Source: Natronococcus sp. A-GB1 (GTDB lineage: Archaea; Halobacteriota; Halobacteria; Halobacteriales; Natrialbaceae). From it: a stretch of DNA of 64,000 nt. Location of the stretch: NCBI RefSeq assembly GCF_029688845.1, contig NZ_JARUKW010000012.1, forward strand, positions 1 through 64,000, in the 5' to 3' direction. Position numbers and translations under genes: made by a program. Positions within the stretch are counted from its first letter, which is position 1, and each line of letters opens with the position of its first letter. The notes beneath the pieces are model-generated. The model was not told where the DNA came from and did no database searches. It saw only the letters and a list, made by a program, of their open reading frames with translations. Shown here piece after piece: positions 8,757 through 17,966 of this stretch.

Positions 8757-9977
8757 CTACGAGGATCGAACGGCGGTGAACTGCCCGTCTCTGTCCACGT
8801 AGATCGTTTCCCCGTCGACAACGGCGTCGATCGGGAACCCGTCGCTCCAGTGGGCCTCGTCGAACGTGAACGTCCAGCGTTCGCTCCCGTCTTCGAGGTC
8901 GAAGCCGACGAGTTCGTCAGGCGAGGACCGCCCGCGACGGCTGTGGGCGACGACCACGAGGTCGCCGACGATCGTCGGCTTGCCGTAGGCGTGGGTTTCC
9001 CGATCGTTCCACGGCGCCTCTGCACCGGTGCTCGAAAGCGTGTATCGCCCGTGAGTGACCGCCGTGTCGCCGACGGCCGCGCTGTCGAACGCGTCGCTGA
9101 CCGTCTCGACGATCTCCCGCGAGCCGACGTCGAAGACGACGACTCCCTCCTCGGTGGGCGTTTCGACGAACAGGGCGTCCTCGGTGGCTGCCAGCCCGCT
9201 CGCGGTACGGCCCGATTCCAGATGATCCGTCCACAGAACCTCGCCTGTCGTCGGATCGAGCGCCGCGAGCCCGTCCGCACTCGCGCCGGACTCGCTCCGA
9301 CGCTTATCGAGCAGGGCCCAGACCGTTCCGTCGGCGACGGCGACCGTTCCGTTCCTCGAGTGGAACCCGTAGGCGCCCTCGCCGGCCTCGGTCTCGACGT
9401 CGACCGTTTCGTGCTCCCACCGGAGCGATCCGTCGGCCGCGTCGTACGCGCGAAGGGTCCCGTCGACGCTCACGTAAACCGTTTCGAACGCGACGACGGG
9501 CGAGGAGACCGACTCGGCGTCGTCGAGCCCCTCGCTCCAGCGAACCTCGCCGGTTTCGGTCTCGAGCGACGCGACCCCATCGCCCGCGACGTAGACGCCG
9601 TCGTCAGCGATCGCCGGGGTTCCGGACGCCTCGATCGCGTCGGCCGTCCACCGGAGGCTGCCGTCCGCAGCGTCGAGCGAGTGAATCTCACCGTCGGTTT
9701 GCAAGAAGACGACACCCTCGACGACCGAAGCTGGACCGCTGTGTTCGTACTGCCAGGCGATCGCGTCGGGTCGACCGATCCCGTCGCTCGAGGGGACGTG
9801 TCGACAGTTCCCGATCGTCCCACCGTGTGAGGACCACCCCTTCGGTTCGGATTGGTCGGGGGTTACGGGGGCGTCGGGGGATTCGTTCGCGCTACTCGTT
9901 CCGACTGCTGCGAGGGCGGTTCCGGTTGCGAGCGCTGCACTCGAGACCATCACCGATCGTCTATTCCATTCACCCAT
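8757..9977 (-). CDS. Exported PQQ-type beta-propeller protein
   Basis: A protein of about 406 residues. MGEWNRRSVMVSSAALATGTALAAVG is a twin-arginine-like signal. Repeated units such as GEIHSLDAADGSLRWTADA, VASLETETGEVRWSEG, LRAYDAADGSLRWEHE, LAALDPTTGEVLWTD and DLEDGSERWTF are PQQ/BamB-type blades. It probably acts outside the membrane as a binding or scaffold propeller; no quinone-dehydrogenase active site is evident. A TATA-like CATAAAAG near 10008 suggests a nearly leaderless transcript starting close to 9983, which favours the ATG at 9977 over upstream starts at 9989 (ATG) and 9998 (TTG). Confidence 0.82.
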   Translation of the reverse strand: MGEWNRRSVMVSSAALATGTALAAVGTSSANESPDAPVTPDQSEPKGWSSHGGTIGNCRHVPSSDGIGRPDAIAWQYEHSGPASVVEGVVFLQTDGEIHSLDAADGSLRWTADAIEASGTPAIADDGVYVAGDGVASLETETGEVRWSEGLDDAESVSSPVVAFETVYVSVDGTLRAYDAADGSLRWEHETVDVETEAGEGAYGFHSRNGTVAVADGTVWALLDKRRSESGASADGLAALDPTTGEVLWTDHLESGRTASGLAATEDALFVETPTEEGVVVFDVGSREIVETVSDAFDSAAVGDTAVTHGRYTLSSTGAEAPWNDRETHAYGKPTIVGDLVVVAHSRRGRSSPDELVGFDLEDGSERWTFTFDEAHWSDGFPIDAVVDGETIYVDRDGQFTAVRSS

Positions 9978-10111
9978 ACAGACTTTCATATTTTCCAACT
10001 ATATGTCTTTTATGGAATTTTGAAGTTATAGCATAACTTGATAATCTAGTAGTGAGGAAAACGACCGCAAGTGCGAGTCCGTTTGCCCGTGGCTTCGGGC
10101 TGACCACTGAC

Positions 10112-10864
10112 TCAGAAGTCGGAACCGTCGGTCGTCTCGTCCTCCTGGTGTCGGATCAGTGCCTCCTCGATCGTCAGTTCGCCTTCGGCCACTCGTCGAG
10201 CCAGCACCTCGTCGATCGCTCGGTTCGTCTCGCTGTGCTCGCGGGCCCGATCCTTGATCATCTGCAGCTCGCCCGCGGTCGGTTCGATCTCGCGGCGCTC
10301 GACGGGCTCACCCTCGAGACGGGCGATGTTCACGGCCGCGAGCACGTCGCCCATTCCGCGCGCGCCGGTACCGAGGTAGGGTGTGGTTCCCGTCTCGTCG
10401 ACGAGTTCGACGCGGACGTCCTCGAGGTCGTTGATCAGCGTCGAACTCTGGATCCGGGCGCCGTCGCCGATCCGAACGACGGGTGAGGCGGCCTCGGCGA
10501 CCTCCCGCTGAATGGTGTCGACGGCGTCGGAGAGAGGGACCTGGAACGCGGCGACGACCATCTCGCCCGCCAGCACGGCGATGCCGGGTTTCCGTCCGGG
10601 GTCGACGCCGACAACCGTTCGACCGCCCTCGCCGCGGGCGGTCGTCAGCGCCTGGTCGACCGCCCGACGAGGTGCGTCCGGGTCCGCGACGACCGTTGTC
10701 ACGTTCGGGAACGTCTCGGCGTAGTCGGCGCCGGTGACGACGACGGTCGTTCCCTCCGGCAGCGGCTCGTCGGGTTCGACGGTCGTGAACGCGGCGCCGC
10801 GCTCGCGCAGCTCGTTGACGACGCCGTGGTATACTTCGAAGTCTGACGTGGCGACGACGATCAC
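10112..10864 (-). CDS. RNase H-fold protein next to radB
   Basis: A 250-residue protein. TVVGVDPGRKPGIAVLAGEMVVAAFQVP (about residues 84-111) is the first-strand DxGxxxxG motif of the YqgF/RuvC RNase H superfamily, and VRIGDGARIQSS follows. The Arg/Glu-rich C-terminus (about 190-250) looks like a helical tail. It may be a nuclease or a resolvase-like protein, but I do not recognise an assigned function. It is divergent from radB with about 100 bases between the starts. Confidence 0.7.
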   Translation of the reverse strand: MIVVATSDFEVYHGVVNELRERGAAFTTVEPDEPLPEGTTVVVTGADYAETFPNVTTVVADPDAPRRAVDQALTTARGEGGRTVVGVDPGRKPGIAVLAGEMVVAAFQVPLSDAVDTIQREVAEAASPVVRIGDGARIQSSTLINDLEDVRVELVDETGTTPYLGTGARGMGDVLAAVNIARLEGEPVERREIEPTAGELQMIKDRAREHSETNRAIDEVLARRVAEGELTIEEALIRHQEDETTDGSDF

Positions 10865-10963
10865 AGCCGTCCTTCACTCCCAATCCGAATAAACGTACGC
10901 GAACCGCCGTCGGCACGGGGTGGATTTCAGGAGGTTTTTGCGCGGTGGCGAGCAATACCGCCC

Positions 10964-11674
10964 GTGAACGACGAGCCGATTCCGACCGGCTGTGGGCCGA
11001 TCGACGAGCTGCTGGGAAACGGGTTCGAGCGCGGAACCGTCACGCAGCTGTACGGACCGCCGGCCGCCGGCAAAACGAACCTCGCGCTGTCGGCCGCGGT
11101 CGAGACCGCCGTCGCGGGCGAGACGGCCGTCTACATCGACACCGAGGGACTCTCGATTGACCGCTTCGAGCAGTTGCTCTCCGCGAGGGCCGACGAAACC
11201 GAGGACGTCGAACGCGTCGCCTCCCGGATCGTCGTCGAGGAAGCGCTCGATTTCGAACAGCAGGAGGAGGCCGTCCGGGACGCCGAGGAGTTCGCCGACC
11301 GCGCCTCGCTGATCGTCCTGGACAGCGCGACGGGGTTCTACCGCCTCGAGCGAACCGGCGAGGGCGACGACGGCGAGGCGCTTCGCGGGGTCGCCCGCCA
11401 GATCACTCACCTGCTCTCGCTGGCGCGCAAACACGACCTGGCGGTCGTGCTCACGAACCAGGTGTTCTCCGATCCCGACAGCGACCGAACCCGCCCGCTC
11501 GGGGGAAACACCTTGGAGCACTGGACGGGAACCGTACTCAGGATCGAGCGCTTTCGCGGGGGCAACCGACGGGCGACCCTCGAGAAACACCGCTCGAAGG
11601 CTGTCGGGGATTCGGTCCAGTTCCGGATCACGGAGACGGGTCTCGAGGGCGGGGACGGCGACGGGCTTCGCTGA
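10964..11674 (+). CDS. radB: DNA repair and recombination protein RadB
   Basis: A 236-residue archaeal RecA/Rad51 paralogue that assists RadA in homologous recombination. The Walker A motif GPPAAGKTN is at residues about 31-39, the Walker B SLIVLDSATG near 110, and the loop ending LTNQVFSD near 165. It lacks the N-terminal helix-hairpin-helix of RadA, as expected for RadB, and its length is normal. The start is GTG at 10964 (MNDEPIPTGCGPIDELLG). Confidence 0.93.
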   Translation: MNDEPIPTGCGPIDELLGNGFERGTVTQLYGPPAAGKTNLALSAAVETAVAGETAVYIDTEGLSIDRFEQLLSARADETEDVERVASRIVVEEALDFEQQEEAVRDAEEFADRASLIVLDSATGFYRLERTGEGDDGEALRGVARQITHLLSLARKHDLAVVLTNQVFSDPDSDRTRPLGGNTLEHWTGTVLRIERFRGGNRRATLEKHRSKAVGDSVQFRITETGLEGGDGDGLR

Positions 11675-11758
11675 TCTCGCACGCAGTAGATCGCCGTCAC
11701 CACTCGACAGAATGCCGTTCGGCGGCCGACTCTGTCTGTAGAGCGTCACCGATCGACG

Positions 11759-12232
11759 TTACGCCTCGCTGCGGCGGTACCCCGCGACGAGAACGCGCGA
11801 ACTCCTGTAGAGGACGACGACTCCGGCGCCTCCGACCAGGAGTCCGAGGGCGACGATACCCCAACCGAATCCGTCCAGCACTGCCGACAGCCCTGCCCAC
11901 GTCGCGGCTGCAAGCGCGGCGAACGCGAACGCGGTGAATAGCAGGTACCGAACGAGCGCGACGCGGGGCGACCCCCGCCCGAGCGCCTCGAGGCCGCCCA
12001 GCTGGACGGCGGCGACCTCGATAGCAATCTGGAGTCCGATTGCTATCGACACCACGACCAACAGCAGGCCGCCGACCGGAGGGAGCTGGTGAATGCCGGC
12101 GAGCTCGAGGACGCGGCCGACGACGAAACTCAGCACCGTCATCGAAGCCGCCACCGCCGGGATTCCGATCAGCACCGCAGCACCGAGGTAGACGAGACTC
12201 GGAACCACCAAGGAACGTCGATCGGTTGACAT
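11759..12232 (-). CDS. Four-helix membrane protein
   Basis: A 157-residue protein with four hydrophobic segments (about 10-35, 45-70, 88-110 and 118-138) and a charged C-terminus ending YRSSRVLVAGYRRSEA. The ATG at 12232 (MSTDRRSLVVPSLVYLG) is preferred over an upstream start in the same frame at 12295. No family is recognised. It converges with radB. Confidence 0.65.
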   Translation of the reverse strand: MSTDRRSLVVPSLVYLGAAVLIGIPAVAASMTVLSFVVGRVLELAGIHQLPPVGGLLLVVVSIAIGLQIAIEVAAVQLGGLEALGRGSPRVALVRYLLFTAFAFAALAAATWAGLSAVLDGFGWGIVALGLLVGGAGVVVLYRSSRVLVAGYRRSEA

Positions 12233-12444
12233 ACGATTAGTCGCTCGTATCATCGCAAAAGATTGTCGGTCACCGACGGAACAGCGCAGTAGCACGGACT
12301 TACCACTCTGGCTGTGGCGTTCTCACGCTACGCATAGGTGAACTGTGTATCAGTCGTCGGACCGAACCCGGGCCGATCAGTCTTTCTGCGGTGGCATGCG
12401 CCGTCGATCGACCGAGCGAAAGCGAGGTCGGTCGACGATGCCGC

Positions 12445-12549
12445 GCGAGGTCTTCGTGAACAGCGTGAACGAAGGCTTGTCAGAGCGTGCTCTGACAGTG
12501 GACAAGCGAGCGCAGTGAGTGAGTCGGCTGGGGAGGGCGTGGCGATCCC
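12445..12549 (+). repeat. Dispersed repeat, copy 1
   Basis: Block 1 (12445-12498, 54 bases) is identical to the reverse complement of 35964-36017. Block 2 (12526-12549) matches the reverse complement of 35847-35870 in 23 of 24 bases. The spacer differs (27 here, 93 there). Block 1 ends in a palindrome TGTCAGAGC-GT-GCTCTGACA (12478-12497) able to form a 9-bp hairpin. Confidence 0.85.
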
Positions 12550-12784
12550 CTGTGTTCGTGCGATCAGGACCTCCTACTCGTCAGCATCACCTCGAAAGCC
12601 CAGCCCCTTTCAGTCCCACCCAGCGGCGGCTGATCGGCACCGCAGACTCGAGGCCGGACGTTCCATTCGAACGCTCTACGTAGCGATTCGACCGGCTCGG
12701 ATTCAACACTACGACCGACCAACAACATTACCGAGAACCCTCGCCGTTTGCGACGGGAGGCCCACGTCTGTCCACGGTGGGACG

Positions 12785-12810
12785 AAAAAAAATCTGCCGT
12801 CTGAAACGGC
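12785..12810 (-). terminator. Terminator of the CBS-domain gene
   Basis: On the minus strand, a short stem GCCGT/ACGGC (12796-12810) is followed by eight T (12785-12792), 13 bases after the CBS gene stop. This is a T-tract terminator of the usual archaeal kind. Confidence 0.65.
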
Positions 12811-12822
12811 GTGTTCGAGGAT

Positions 12823-13980
12823 TTACAGCTCGTTGAGCTTCCGCAGCAGCTGGCCGCGGTACTCCTCGTCGTTGGTGACGCCCTTCAGCTCGAGGACGTT
12901 CCGCTCGAGCTTATCGAGTGCGACGCGGAAGGCGTTCTCGGCGCCGTACCCCTCGCCGGTGCCGGCGACCTGCCCCTTGTTGGTCCGCAGGCGGATCTGA
13001 CACTGCACCAGGGGAGTCCCCCGGAGCTTCTCCTTATGCTCGGAGAACCGAACGTGGGCGTGCATTACCTGCATGTCGGCGTACTTGTCGGCGACGTCTT
13101 GGATGCTCTCGGTGATCCCCTCGCGGGTGATCGTATCGAGCATCGAGATGTTGGTGATCTGGACGTCCATGTGCTCCTCCTCGGTGAAGGTGAGCGCCCG
13201 TAGCACGTCGGTCTTGGTGATGACACCGATGACGACGCGGTCGTCGTCCTCCGGGGTGACCATCAGTCCCGCGTAGTCGTCGTCGAGCATGGTCTCGACG
13301 GCCTCCTTCGCGGTTTTGTCGAGGGAGGTCGTCCGGACGGGACTGTTCATGATGTCGTAGATCGGGACGTCGAGCATCCGGTCGGTGTCGCCGACGCGGT
13401 CGCCGACCGTCGTCTTGTTGTTCTCCCGGATGACGAAGTCGGCGATGTCGTGTGTCGTGACGACGCCCGTCAGGAAGCCGTTCTCGTTGAGAATCGGCAG
13501 CCGCGAGACGCTGTGCTCTCGCAGGTGGTTGATCGCCTTCCCAATACCGTCTTTTTCTTGGAGCGTTACGGGGTCGGAGGTGTAGATGTCGTCGACGGTG
13601 AGTGCGTCGAGGTTCTCGAGGACCGCCTCCAGGATCGCGTCGTCGGTGATGACGCCCCACAGCTCCTCGTTCTCGAAGACGGGTGCGACCTTCGAGTTGC
13701 TCTCGATGAGCATCCGGGCGGTCTCCCGGACGTTCTCCTGGCGGTCGATCTTCGGTGCCGGCGAGTTTCGGCTCGGTTTGATCAGTGCCGCGACCTTTGC
13801 GTCGTCCTCGACGTGGGACTGGAGGACCTCGCGCTCGCTGAGGACGCCCTCGTACTCCCCGTCGTCGGTGACGATGATCCCCTTCGGGTTGCCGTCCTCG
13901 AACGTCGAACGGACCTTGCCCATCCGCGTGCCAACGTCGACTTCGATAAACTCCTTCGTCGCGATATCAGCGATATTCAT
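12823..13980 (-). CDS. Four-CBS-domain protein with ribosome-hibernation-like C-terminus
   Basis: A 385-residue protein. Four CBS repeats (about 7-60, 72-128, 134-190 and 212-275) are marked by GIIVTDDGEYEGVLSERE, VFENEELWGVITDDAIL, PILNENGFLTGVVTTHDI and VIGVITKTDVLR. The C-terminal 100 residues (MQVMHAHVRFSEHKEKLRGTP, then CQIRLRTNKGQVAGTGEGYGAENAFRVALDKLERNV) resemble the S30AE/HPF fold that sits on the 30S subunit. CBS pairs bind adenylates, so an energy-state sensor acting on ribosomes is a reasonable inference. The start MNIADIATKEF at 13980 is chosen; the upstream frame is not CBS-like. Confidence 0.85.
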   Translation of the reverse strand: MNIADIATKEFIEVDVGTRMGKVRSTFEDGNPKGIIVTDDGEYEGVLSEREVLQSHVEDDAKVAALIKPSRNSPAPKIDRQENVRETARMLIESNSKVAPVFENEELWGVITDDAILEAVLENLDALTVDDIYTSDPVTLQEKDGIGKAINHLREHSVSRLPILNENGFLTGVVTTHDIADFVIRENNKTTVGDRVGDTDRMLDVPIYDIMNSPVRTTSLDKTAKEAVETMLDDDYAGLMVTPEDDDRVVIGVITKTDVLRALTFTEEEHMDVQITNISMLDTITREGITESIQDVADKYADMQVMHAHVRFSEHKEKLRGTPLVQCQIRLRTNKGQVAGTGEGYGAENAFRVALDKLERNVLELKGVTNDEEYRGQLLRKLNEL

Positions 13981-14083
13981 CGTTCGGGTCGTCCTACTCA
14001 CGCCGGCGTATTTAACGTACTGCACGGTGCTGCCGGCTGGGATCATGGCCACCATTCTTTGCCCCGCCCTCCGTACTCGGCCT

Positions 14084-14386
14084 ATGGCACCCGATATCAG
14101 CGTCTTCGGACGATATACCTACCTCGTGACCGAGCTGTTCTGGGGCGCGATTGCGTTCCTCCTGCTCCGTCGCGCGAACGCGCTCCGGCGGGCGGGCGCG
14201 ACGATCCTCGCGCTGTACCCGATCGCCTACGTCTGGGATCGTTACACCCTCGCTGTCGGCGTCTTCGACATCAAGCTCCGGACCGGGATCGACGTCGCCG
14301 GCATCCCGCTCGAGGAACACCTCTTCATGGCGGTCGTGCCGGGGCTCGTGATCGCCTTCCACGAGACGCTGTTCGGCTCGGAGTAG
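14084..14386 (+). CDS. Single lycopene-cyclase-domain membrane protein
   Basis: A 100-residue protein with three hydrophobic segments. FDIKLRTGIDVAGIPLEEHLFMAVVP carries the PxEE motif of heterodimeric-type lycopene cyclases (CrtYc/d). Haloarchaeal CrtY is normally a fusion of two such domains of about 220-250 residues, so this is a half-size member. It may work as a homodimer or with a partner elsewhere; carotenoid cyclisation is not proven. The ATG at 14084 gives a compact protein without the shadow residues of the longer frame. Confidence 0.75.
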   Translation: MAPDISVFGRYTYLVTELFWGAIAFLLLRRANALRRAGATILALYPIAYVWDRYTLAVGVFDIKLRTGIDVAGIPLEEHLFMAVVPGLVIAFHETLFGSE

Positions 14387-14449
14387 GTACCACCTACAGG
14401 GTATGTGCAACCGCGAAGCTCTTGGTTCCCTACCACTTGAAGTGGAACG

Positions 14450-15217
14450 ATGGGAAACCGCCGCTCCGCGAGTCCGACCGCGGAGCAAGGAGAAACCGAC
14501 CGAGGGCTGCTGCGCGGACTGGTCAGGTTCGCCGTCGTCGCGGCGCTGCTCGGTGCGATCGTGCTGGCCGGCGCCGCGTACGGGCCGGCGCTCGTCGACG
14601 ACCTCGAGCAGTTCGACGACGTCGACGAGATCGAGGTTGGAACGCAGCCCTCGCCGAGTTCGGAGCCGCCGCCGACGGACGAACGTGATCCCGAGACGAC
14701 GGATCCGAACGATCCGAACGAATCGAGCTACGAGACCGACGTCGAGACCGTCGTCTCCGACGACGTCGAGGACTTCGTCCACGCCGAGGTCAACGACCGG
14801 CGGGCCGAACATGACCTCGAGTCGATCGAGTGGGACGGCACCGTCGCCTCGGTTTCGCGAGCCCACAGCGGGGATATGGCCGAGCGGGAGTACTTCTCGC
14901 ACACGAACCCCGACGGCGACCAGCCCTACGACCGGTTCAGTGACGTCGAGGGCTACTGCCAGGGGTACGGCGAGAACATCGCGATGACCTGGGTCGACAG
15001 GCCGGTCGAACAGTCGGGCGACGACGGCACCGTCGAACACCAGACCGCGGAGGGGCTCGCCGAGGGGCTGGTCAACCAGTGGATGAACTCCACCGATCAC
15101 CGCGAGGCGATCCTCGAGGAGAACGTCCCCTACGGCTGGGACCGCGGCGGCGTCGGCGTCTACATCGCCGACGACGGCCAGGTGTTCGCGACGCACAACT
15201 TCTGTCACGAGTGGTAA
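14450..15217 (+). CDS. Membrane-anchored CAP (SCP/PR1-like) domain protein
   Basis: A 255-residue protein. A hydrophobic anchor lies at about 22-45, then an acidic Pro/Asp/Glu linker (about 60-100), then a CAP domain (about 105-255) with VNDRRAEHDLESIEWDGTVASVSRAHSGDMAEREYFSHTNPDG, GYGENIA and VNQWMNSTDHREAILEENVPYGGVGVYI-like elements. It is extracellular by topology. CAP domains are secreted and stable, and their role in archaea is unknown. Confidence 0.85.
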   Translation: MGNRRSASPTAEQGETDRGLLRGLVRFAVVAALLGAIVLAGAAYGPALVDDLEQFDDVDEIEVGTQPSPSSEPPPTDERDPETTDPNDPNESSYETDVETVVSDDVEDFVHAEVNDRRAEHDLESIEWDGTVASVSRAHSGDMAEREYFSHTNPDGDQPYDRFSDVEGYCQGYGENIAMTWVDRPVEQSGDDGTVEHQTAEGLAEGLVNQWMNSTDHREAILEENVPYGWDRGGVGVYIADDGQVFATHNFCHEW

Positions 15218-15309
15218 CTACTTCCACGCCCTCTATCGTGGACTCCCGGCCGTTTTGATACCTACAGCAGGTCTTACACTCTTGGCGCTCCCGTTCGAAA
15301 CACGGGTAC

Positions 15310-16125
15310 ATGGATACGACGCGGTTCTCGACGATCTTGCTCTCGATCTACCGTACCGCACAGGACCGAGAGATCACCTTCCTCGCGGCCGGCTTCGCCT
15401 ACTACGCGTTCGTCTCGCTGATCCCGATGGTCCTGCTCGCCCTGGTCGTCGGCTCGCTGTTCGGCGGCGAGGACGCCGCCGAGCGGCTGGTGCTGGTTAC
15501 AGGGGACTTCCTCCCGCCAGCCGGCGAGGACCTGGTCGCGGAGGCGCTGGCGACCGAGTCGGGGCGCAGCCAGGCGACGATCGTCGCGCTCGCGATCGCC
15601 TCCTGGGGTGCGCTCAAGGTCTTTCGCGGACTCAGCCGGGCGTTCGACATGGTCTACGACGAGGTCGAGGAGAGCACGTTCCTCGACGAGGTGCGAGACG
15701 GATTTACCGTGATCCTGGCCGGGACCGGGGCGATCGTACTGATGCTCGTCATCGGGACGATGCTAGGGATCGCCGCGGACGTGATCCCGCTGGCGGGTTT
15801 CGCGAGCTGGATCACGCTGCTTGCCGGCCTGTTTCTGGTCTTCCTGCCGATCTACTATGTTCTGCCGCCGATCTCGGTTACGGTTCGGGAGATCCTGCCC
15901 GGGACGGTCGTCGCCGCCGTCGGCTGGACGATCCTGCAGGTCGGGTTCCAGATATACGCCGCCAACGCCGCCCAGTACGCGGCCTACGGCGCGGTCGGCG
16001 CGGTCATCCTGTTTGTCACCTGGCTCTACTTCGCCGGGATCCTGATCCTCCTCGGGGCGGTGGTCAACGTCGTCCTCTCGAGCCCGACCTTGGCCGAGGA
16101 GGGGGAGGTTCCAGAGCCCCTCTAA
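15310..16125 (+). CDS. YihY/BrkB family membrane protein
   Basis: A 271-residue protein with six hydrophobic segments. ITFLAAGFAYYAFVSLIPMVLL is the first family block; SWGALKVFRGLSRAFDMVYD and the late AYGAVGAVILFVTWLYFAGILILLGAVVNVVLS segment complete it. The family was once called ribonuclease BN by mistake; its real function is unsettled, possibly transport. The length is that of a core-only member. Confidence 0.88.
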   Translation: MDTTRFSTILLSIYRTAQDREITFLAAGFAYYAFVSLIPMVLLALVVGSLFGGEDAAERLVLVTGDFLPPAGEDLVAEALATESGRSQATIVALAIASWGALKVFRGLSRAFDMVYDEVEESTFLDEVRDGFTVILAGTGAIVLMLVIGTMLGIAADVIPLAGFASWITLLAGLFLVFLPIYYVLPPISVTVREILPGTVVAAVGWTILQVGFQIYAANAAQYAAYGAVGAVILFVTWLYFAGILILLGAVVNVVLSSPTLAEEGEVPEPL

Positions 16126-16190
16126 CCGAGAGCCGGTTCGAGGCCCTCGTTCCACCTCGAGCGAAAGCAAAGCGGAGTCGAGCACCCACA

Positions 16191-17099
16191 CTAGCCGACC
16201 AGCGTGATGAGCACGAACAGGCTGGCGACGGAGGCGACCGTCGTCGCGAAGACGTTCAGCGAGGCGAACTCGGCGTCGCCGCCGAGCTCGTTCGCGTAGA
16301 CGTATGTCGACACGGCGGTCGGCATCCCGAGCATCACGACGCCCGCGGTGAAGGTGGCGCTGTCGACGGCGAGCAGCGAGAACACCGCCCACGCGAGCAG
16401 CGGCATACAACACAGCTTCAGCGCGACGACCGAGCCGACGGCCTCGAGGTCGACGGCGTCGGCGTCGATCTGCAGGGCGGCGCCGACACACAGTAGCGCC
16501 AGCGGGAGCGCAAGCGATCCGAGTGCGTCGAGGCCGACGACGACATCTCCGGGAAACGTCACGCCGACCGAACCTACCGCGAGGCCGGCGGCCAGCGCGA
16601 GCAACACGGGGTTCGTCGCGAGGCTTTGGAGTTCTCGGCCGATCGCGGCCTCGGCTGCCCCGAACGCACTGAGCACGACGATCGTCAGCGGAAGCTGGAC
16701 GAGGGTGACGAATCCCAAAATCACGCTCGCGATGGCGGTGACCTGCGCGTCGAACGTCGCGGCGACGAGCGGGACCCCGAGGTAGCCGAGGTTCGAGTGG
16801 TACGACTGGATGATCGCGACGCTCTGTCGGTCGGTCGAGAGTCGGTTCCGGTAGGTGACCCAGGCGATGGCTCCCGTCGCGAAGAGCACGACGAGCGACC
16901 CCACGAACAGCTCCGCCGAGAGGAGATCACCGATCGACTGATCGTAGGTCGCGACGAACACCAGCGCTGGGAGGGCGACGTAGTAGGCGGCCGCGTTGAG
17001 CCGGGCGGTTCTGGTAGCGTTCAACACGCCCGAGGACCGAAGTCCGGTCCCGACCAGCAACACCGCGAGCATCGCCAGCAGCCGACCGAGAACCTCCAT
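16191..17099 (-). CDS. AEC family (auxin-efflux-carrier-like) transporter
   Basis: A 302-residue membrane protein with about ten hydrophobic segments. The sequence TYRNRLSTDRQSVAIIQSYHSNLGYLGVPLV and the closing VVMLGMPTAVSTYVYANELGGD are conserved AEC blocks around the helix breaks of the inverted-repeat fold. The substrate is unknown (often organic acids). The frame opens at 17174, but MEVLGRLLAML at 17099 starts at the first helix. Confidence 0.85.
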   Translation of the reverse strand: MEVLGRLLAMLAVLLVGTGLRSSGVLNATRTARLNAAAYYVALPALVFVATYDQSIGDLLSAELFVGSLVVLFATGAIAWVTYRNRLSTDRQSVAIIQSYHSNLGYLGVPLVAATFDAQVTAIASVILGFVTLVQLPLTIVVLSAFGAAEAAIGRELQSLATNPVLLALAAGLAVGSVGVTFPGDVVVGLDALGSLALPLALLCVGAALQIDADAVDLEAVGSVVALKLCCMPLLAWAVFSLLAVDSATFTAGVVMLGMPTAVSTYVYANELGGDAEFASLNVFATTVASVASLFVLITLVG

Positions 17100-17321
17100 A
17101 CGCGCTCGAGTTGATCCCGACTTTTCTACCGTTCGATCCCGCTTCGGGTCGTCGTCCCCCGCCAGTTCGTTCACAAGAACTGCACCTCGTACGCGGGCTC
17201 GTCAACCAGAGGAAACACGGTACAAGCGATCGCGACGAGCTCCCTCGAACCGAGGGACCGGCGGGGCTCCCCATCTCGCCCCCACCCGAGAGCGTTTCTT
17301 GCCGTGAGTAGGTGTACTCGC

Positions 17322-17966
17322 TCACGACTCGAGGAGCCGCTGAAACCGTCGCTGGTGGGCACAGACCGCGATAACGCCGAAACCGATTAGGCCGAGCTGG
17401 AGGGGCTCGATTCGAACGACCACCGTCGCGACGCCGAGCGGAATCGGCGGCGAGTCGATCGCCCAGTCGGGAACCTGGGCAGACCAGAGCAGGAGCCCCG
17501 CGCCGAGCGCGAGCAGGATCCCGGGACCGATCGCGGCCAGTCGATCGGGGTCGGCCGAACGGGATCGACACGCCGCCTGCTCGAGGGCGAGCTGGGCCGT
17601 GATAACGACTCCCAGAAATCCCGTCGCGACGATCGGCCCTGCCGGCGAACCGACGGTTTCGGCGAGTAACAACCAGCAGATCCAGCCGGCGGTCGCCACG
17701 AGCGAGAGTCCGAGCCACCGCGGTCCGCGGCGGAGCCGCCGGCTGCCGACGACGGCGGCGACGACCCGTGCTCGCAGGAGCGCTCCGCCGACCAGCACAA
17801 TGACTCCGATCAGCGCCGTCGTCGCCGTCCGCGAACCAGCCGCGAGGACGAACCAGACGCCTACCGAGACGGCCTCGACTGCTCCCGCCGAGAGGGCGCC
17901 GGTCGCACCGAGGACGTGCTGGCGTCTCGTTCGTCCGAGGACGTCCGGCTGTCGGAGCACGCTCAT
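17322..17966 (-). CDS. Predicted membrane protein
   Basis: A 214-residue protein with about six hydrophobic segments (for example ALIGVIVLVGGALL, LSLVATAGWICWLLLA, GPILLALGAGLLLW) and a basic tail HQRRFQRLLES. It is not recognised. It faces the same way as the AEC gene, but 220 bases lie between them, so co-transcription is uncertain. Confidence 0.65.
   Translation of the reverse strand: MSVLRQPDVLGRTRRQHVLGATGALSAGAVEAVSVGVWFVLAAGSRTATTALIGVIVLVGGALLRARVVAAVVGSRRLRRGPRWLGLSLVATAGWICWLLLAETVGSPAGPIVATGFLGVVITAQLALEQAACRSRSADPDRLAAIGPGILLALGAGLLLWSAQVPDWAIDSPPIPLGVATVVVRIEPLQLGLIGFGVIAVCAHQRRFQRLLES

Larger units (their letters stand above)
12296..12822. other. Non-coding stretch with a dispersed repeat
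   Basis: About 530 bases without a convincing gene. It holds one copy of a repeat found again inverted at 35847-36017, and the terminator of the CBS gene at its right end. Frames here are low-complexity shadows. Confidence 0.6.

Noticed and set aside
15310-16125. Ribonuclease BN
   Set aside because: The old name of the YihY family was a mistake; this is a six-helix membrane protein without nuclease motifs.
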